DNA of 64,000 bases from positions 94,600 through 158,599 of the forward strand of contig NZ_FOLB01000010.1 of the NCBI RefSeq assembly GCF_900112345.1, written 5' to 3'. Source of the DNA: Nocardioides terrae. Lineage in GTDB: Bacteria; Actinomycetota; Actinomycetes; Propionibacteriales; Nocardioidaceae. The notes under the pieces are model-generated. The model saw nothing but the letters and a program-made list of their open reading frames with translations. It searched no databases and was not told the DNA's origin. This document shows positions 61,634 to 64,000 of this stretch, piece after piece; within the stretch, counting starts at the first letter, position 1; the number at the start of each line of letters is the position of its first letter. A program made the translations under genes and the position numbers.

Positions 61634-62455
61634 CTACCCGGGTAGCGGAGGGGAAACCTTATAGTAGAAGAAGGCGCGACCGTCCGAGCCACCCTCGTTG
61701 TACCTTCGGTACTCGGAGGGCTCTGGCCACATCGCGATCATTACGGTACAAGCCGCGCCGATGTCGGCCGTCGCTACATTCCATGTAAGCGTGGTCTCGT
61801 TACCAGTTCCAGCGTCGACCCTTCGATGTCGAACGTGAAGGCCCCAGTGGAGCTCTCTGCCCTGCGCGTCCCACCCGACGACGTCGAACTGCACGCGTTC
61901 ACTTGGCCTGACGGTTAATCCCGTCCGACAGCCGCCTATGCTGCCGGTGTCTTGCATCGGCCCGTTTACCTGATTTCCGAATGAGTCTCGAGCGGTCTCG
62001 ATGCGAGCGAAATACTGACCGTCTTGGTCCTGCGTGCTCATGAAGATGGTCACTCTGTTCCTGATATCGCCTGCGATTCCAGCGGCAAGAGCATGCTCGA
62101 ACGGAAGCAACGGTCTCCCGTGGGCGATTGCATCACGGAGTGTCTCTAACCGGCCAAGTAGGGGGATGAACGACCGCTGGCTGCCCAGGGCCGGCGCTAA
62201 CGGCTCCCAGTGCGTCTTCAGAATGAGTATCAAGTCATATAGATTGGAATAATCGAGGAGGTTCTCAGGAACCGCCGCCACTCCGCGCACGGCACGCTTT
62301 TCTCGTTCGGCGTCTCGCCGGCGCTCCCAGGCTTCTAGTTTGCCACGGGGCACGATATTGGCCAGCCAATCATCGCCCCACCTCTGGCGGTACGACCATG
62401 TCATGAGTTGGCGCAGCGCGTTCTCAGCGGTTTCGAGCGCACTCTGCGACTCCAC
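61634..62455 (-). CDS. Swt1-type HEPN domain protein
   Basis: This 273-aa protein, with a GTG start, lies in DNA of lower GC than its surroundings. Residues about 1-140 form a helical region containing YDLILILKTHWEPL and ETLRDAIAHGR. The latter gives the R-x4-H motif (R107, H112) of HEPN ribonucleases. This part resembles the Swt1-family HEPN domain. The C-terminal ~130 residues are beta-rich with no recognised motif (HWGLHVRHRRVD, FFYYKVSPPLP). HEPN proteins are common toxins and antiphage effectors. The adjacent AbiV-like gene on the same strand supports a defence role; the exact function is inferred. Confidence 0.72.
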   Translation of the reverse strand: MESQSALETAENALRQLMTWSYRQRWGDDWLANIVPRGKLEAWERRRDAEREKRAVRGVAAVPENLLDYSNLYDLILILKTHWEPLAPALGSQRSFIPLLGRLETLRDAIAHGRPLLPFEHALAAGIAGDIRNRVTIFMSTQDQDGQYFARIETARDSFGNQVNGPMQDTGSIGGCRTGLTVRPSERVQFDVVGWDAQGRELHWGLHVRHRRVDAGTGNETTLTWNVATADIGAACTVMIAMWPEPSEYRRYNEGGSDGRAFFYYKVSPPLPG

Positions 62456-62717
62456 AGGAGCAACGTACGACGAACCGGCGCAGCGCGCGATGTATGAAAC
62501 GTGGCGCAGTCCGATCGAGCACCACCTTTCCGTGTCGGCTCGGCACCTTCATCATGGGCGCGTTCGATACCTGCGTCCATCCGCCGCTGGTGCAGCGATA
62601 CGGTACGGCACGCGAGCGAGAGCCGTGATCAGCTGATCGCGGCGGCGCTTTCGGCGCTGGTGCAGCCCAGGTCCGAGCTGCAAAGCAACTTGTGGGAGCT
62701 TTCGACACTGGCCGGGA
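62456..62717. other. Gap between the two HEPN-type genes
   Basis: This 262-bp stretch lies on the leading side of the Swt1-type gene. It holds a 12-bp palindrome gatcagctgatc (62627-62638) and a short repeated gctggtgcagc (near 62587 and 62659). Promoter elements for the Swt1-type gene are likely but not clear. No convincing small gene was found. Confidence 0.45.
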
Positions 62718-63575
62718 CTAAGGCTCCGAACGGTCCCGCTCCCCGCGCTTGTCGAGATCCTCCGACAACCAGATCAGTTCTCGCGTCCCGGCCTCGTAGC
62801 CCGGCTTGCCGAGGTTCTCGAACGGGTTGCTGCCGGGCCCGGGTAGGTGCAGCCGGTAGCCGTCGTTGTGCAACTCCCGACCCTCCTTGCCGCGGCGCTG
62901 GGCCTCGAGGATGGTCTCCAGCACCTCGGGCTTCACGCCGCTGAACAGCTTGCGTGTCTCCTCCAGCTCTTCCTCGGTGGCAGGCGGAATCTCCTCCGCC
63001 CACTGCGCCTGCTGCTTCGCCTCAATGTGCTCGCCCAGCCGTAGCTGCCAGCCAATCTGGTGAACGTGCCGGACGACGTCTGCCAGCGACTCCTCCTCGG
63101 CGACGTCTTGCGGGGCGACCGCATCTCCGTTGTCATCAAGGTCGACGTAGAAGCCCTGCTGTTTCAGGGTGTTGTGCCTCTCGGTCCACCGTTCGATGGT
63201 CCCCAGATAAGCAGCGGTCCCGTCGCGGTCGGGCTCGATGGTGTCGAACCAGTACGGCTCGTCCACCAGGAAGCTGTGGACTAGCCGAAGCTTCTTCGGG
63301 TGGCTGGCCCACAAGTGATTGAGCTGCTTCGTCACGAACGGCTCGCCCTCGGGGGCGTAGGCCATCTCGACCCGTCGCTCGTGGATCGCAATGGCCTTCC
63401 CGGACTCCTCCATGCCGAGGATCGCGAGAGACCGAGCAAGCCCGAAGCTTCCAAGGTCGAGCACCGCGAGGGCCGCATTGAGCAGCCGATCCGCATTGGC
63501 AAGCAGGGCGTCCTCCACCGCGACCACCTGCTCCGGCGACATGTCAGGGAGCTGCTTCCGTTGAGGCACGGGCAC
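62718..63575 (-). CDS. AbiV-family abortive infection protein
   Basis: With GTG at 63575 this encodes 285 aa; GTG 63569 and ATG 63542 are alternatives. The N-terminal helical domain contains NADRLLNAALAVLDLGSFGLARSL followed by AILGMEESGKAIAIHERR, quoted in short pieces; the L-x-x-E-E-S-G-K-A pattern (E56, E57, K60) is the hallmark of the AbiV family, whose HEPN-like fold blocks phage protein synthesis in lactococci. The rest is charged and helical, ending in a basic/acidic tail. It is upstream of the Swt1-type HEPN gene and next to an IS3 element. Confidence 0.75.
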   Translation of the reverse strand: MPVPQRKQLPDMSPEQVVAVEDALLANADRLLNAALAVLDLGSFGLARSLAILGMEESGKAIAIHERRVEMAYAPEGEPFVTKQLNHLWASHPKKLRLVHSFLVDEPYWFDTIEPDRDGTAAYLGTIERWTERHNTLKQQGFYVDLDDNGDAVAPQDVAEEESLADVVRHVHQIGWQLRLGEHIEAKQQAQWAEEIPPATEEELEETRKLFSGVKPEVLETILEAQRRGKEGRELHNDGYRLHLPGPGSNPFENLGKPGYEAGTRELIWLSEDLDKRGERDRSEP

Positions 63576-63680
63576 AGTTTGCCTTGTGGCTCGGACACAC
63601 ACATGGAGACCAATCAGGGGCTCCCCGCCCAGCGGGCGGCGGGAGCCCTCCGTCAAGGCCGAGCGTTGATGGCGCGGTCG

Positions 63681-64000
63681 TAAGGGTCTGCCCCGAGTTT
63701 GGTTGACACCTGACCTCTGAGGTTTCGGCCTCAGGCGGAAGGATGTCCCCGTGGCAAAGCCCTACCCCAAGGAGTTCCGCGACGACGTCGTGGCCGTGGC
63801 CCGCAAGGGCCAGGCGCCGCTGGCACAGATCGCGAAGGACTTCGGCGTCTCCGAAGGCTCGCTGACCAACTGGTTGAAGCAGGCCGACATCGAGGACGGC
63901 AACCGTCCCGGTATCACCGAGGACGAGCGCAAGCAGCTGCGTGAAGCGAACAAGCGGATCCGACTCTTGGAGCAGGAGAACGAGGTCCTCCGCCGTGCGG
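63681..64000 (+). mobile_element. IS3-family insertion sequence, left end (runs off window)
   Basis: The segment begins near 63681 with aagggtctgccccgagtttg, which looks like the terminal inverted repeat of actinobacterial IS3 elements, and continues into an orfA transposase gene. The right end, orfB and target duplication are outside the window. Confidence 0.75.
63751..64000 (+). CDS. IS3-family transposase OrfA, 3'-truncated by window end
   Basis: GTG at 63751 gives MAKPYPKEFRDDVVAVARKG, then the helix-turn-helix LAQIAKDFGVSEGSLTNWLK and a leucine-zipper-like coiled coil (ANKRIRLLEQENEVLRRA). This is the standard IS3 OrfA layout. The frame is still open at base 64000. OrfB is normally joined by a programmed frameshift beyond this point. 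Confidence 0.88.
   Translation, partial: MAKPYPKEFRDDVVAVARKGQAPLAQIAKDFGVSEGSLTNWLKQADIEDGNRPGITEDERKQLREANKRIRLLEQENEVLRRA

Noticed and set aside
62424..62708. 94-codon minus-strand frame between the HEPN genes
   Set aside because: Overlaps the Swt1-type gene start, has biased composition and no recognisable domain; too weak to call.

Overview
The window is 64 kb of high-GC, densely packed chromosome with many GTG and TTG starts. Gene content points to an actinobacterium, most likely Nocardioides or a close relative (Propionibacteriales). The lineage markers are sucCD next to a DUF6350/PerM-like gene, a ZTP-riboswitch purH-folD-DUF3017 cluster, monomeric isocitrate dehydrogenase, a cytochrome-b-only sdhCAB operon, mutAB-meaB, a YihY/SCO4848 pair and DUF222-HNH endonucleases.

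Layout. Bases 1-18.9 kb are mainly central metabolism: the 3' part of pcrA, a membrane-anchored M23 peptidase, sucCD, a membrane protein with a sigma-factor-like domain, a PerM-like gene, purN, purH, folD, an alpha/beta hydrolase, mdh, a lipoprotein, an aquaporin and icd. Bases 18.9-31.8 kb hold transport and sensing genes (a fused asymmetric ABC exporter, a cation/proton exchanger, a chemoreceptor, an MFS transporter), a GNAT enzyme, an acyl-CoA ligase, trpS, a 2H phosphoesterase and two membrane proteins. Bases 31.8-40.5 kb hold sdhCAB and mutA-mutB-meaB, which feed propionate-derived carbon into the TCA genes seen earlier.

The 3' end of meaB is duplicated as a 29-bp direct repeat. Between the copies lie about 1 kb bounded by 59-bp imperfect inverted hairpins, with a decayed DUF559-like gene inside. 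This looks like a small insertion element. An M20 amidohydrolase follows.

Bases 42.8-58.5 kb form a nucleoside scavenging module. The first operon (42.8-51.7 kb) encodes a nucleoside-binding lipoprotein, an ABC importer, cytidine deaminase, a cytochrome P450, thymidine phosphorylase and adenosine deaminase. The opposing operon (56.3-51.8 kb) encodes deoxyribose-phosphate aldolase, two aldehyde dehydrogenases (the second lacking a catalytic half), a uridine-kinase-like protein and a C39-like cysteine-peptidase-like protein. A phosphohexomutase-family enzyme nearby could supply the phosphopentomutase step. Together they could take deoxynucleosides to glyceraldehyde-3-phosphate and acetate or acetyl-CoA.

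From about 60 kb the sequence turns accessory. A DUF222-HNH gene sits under a near-perfect LexA box. Two HEPN-type genes follow, one Swt1-like and one AbiV-like, in visibly lower-GC DNA. The left end of an IS3-family element closes the window. This right-hand end is the best candidate for an undescribed defence locus. No tRNA, rRNA or CRISPR array was seen.
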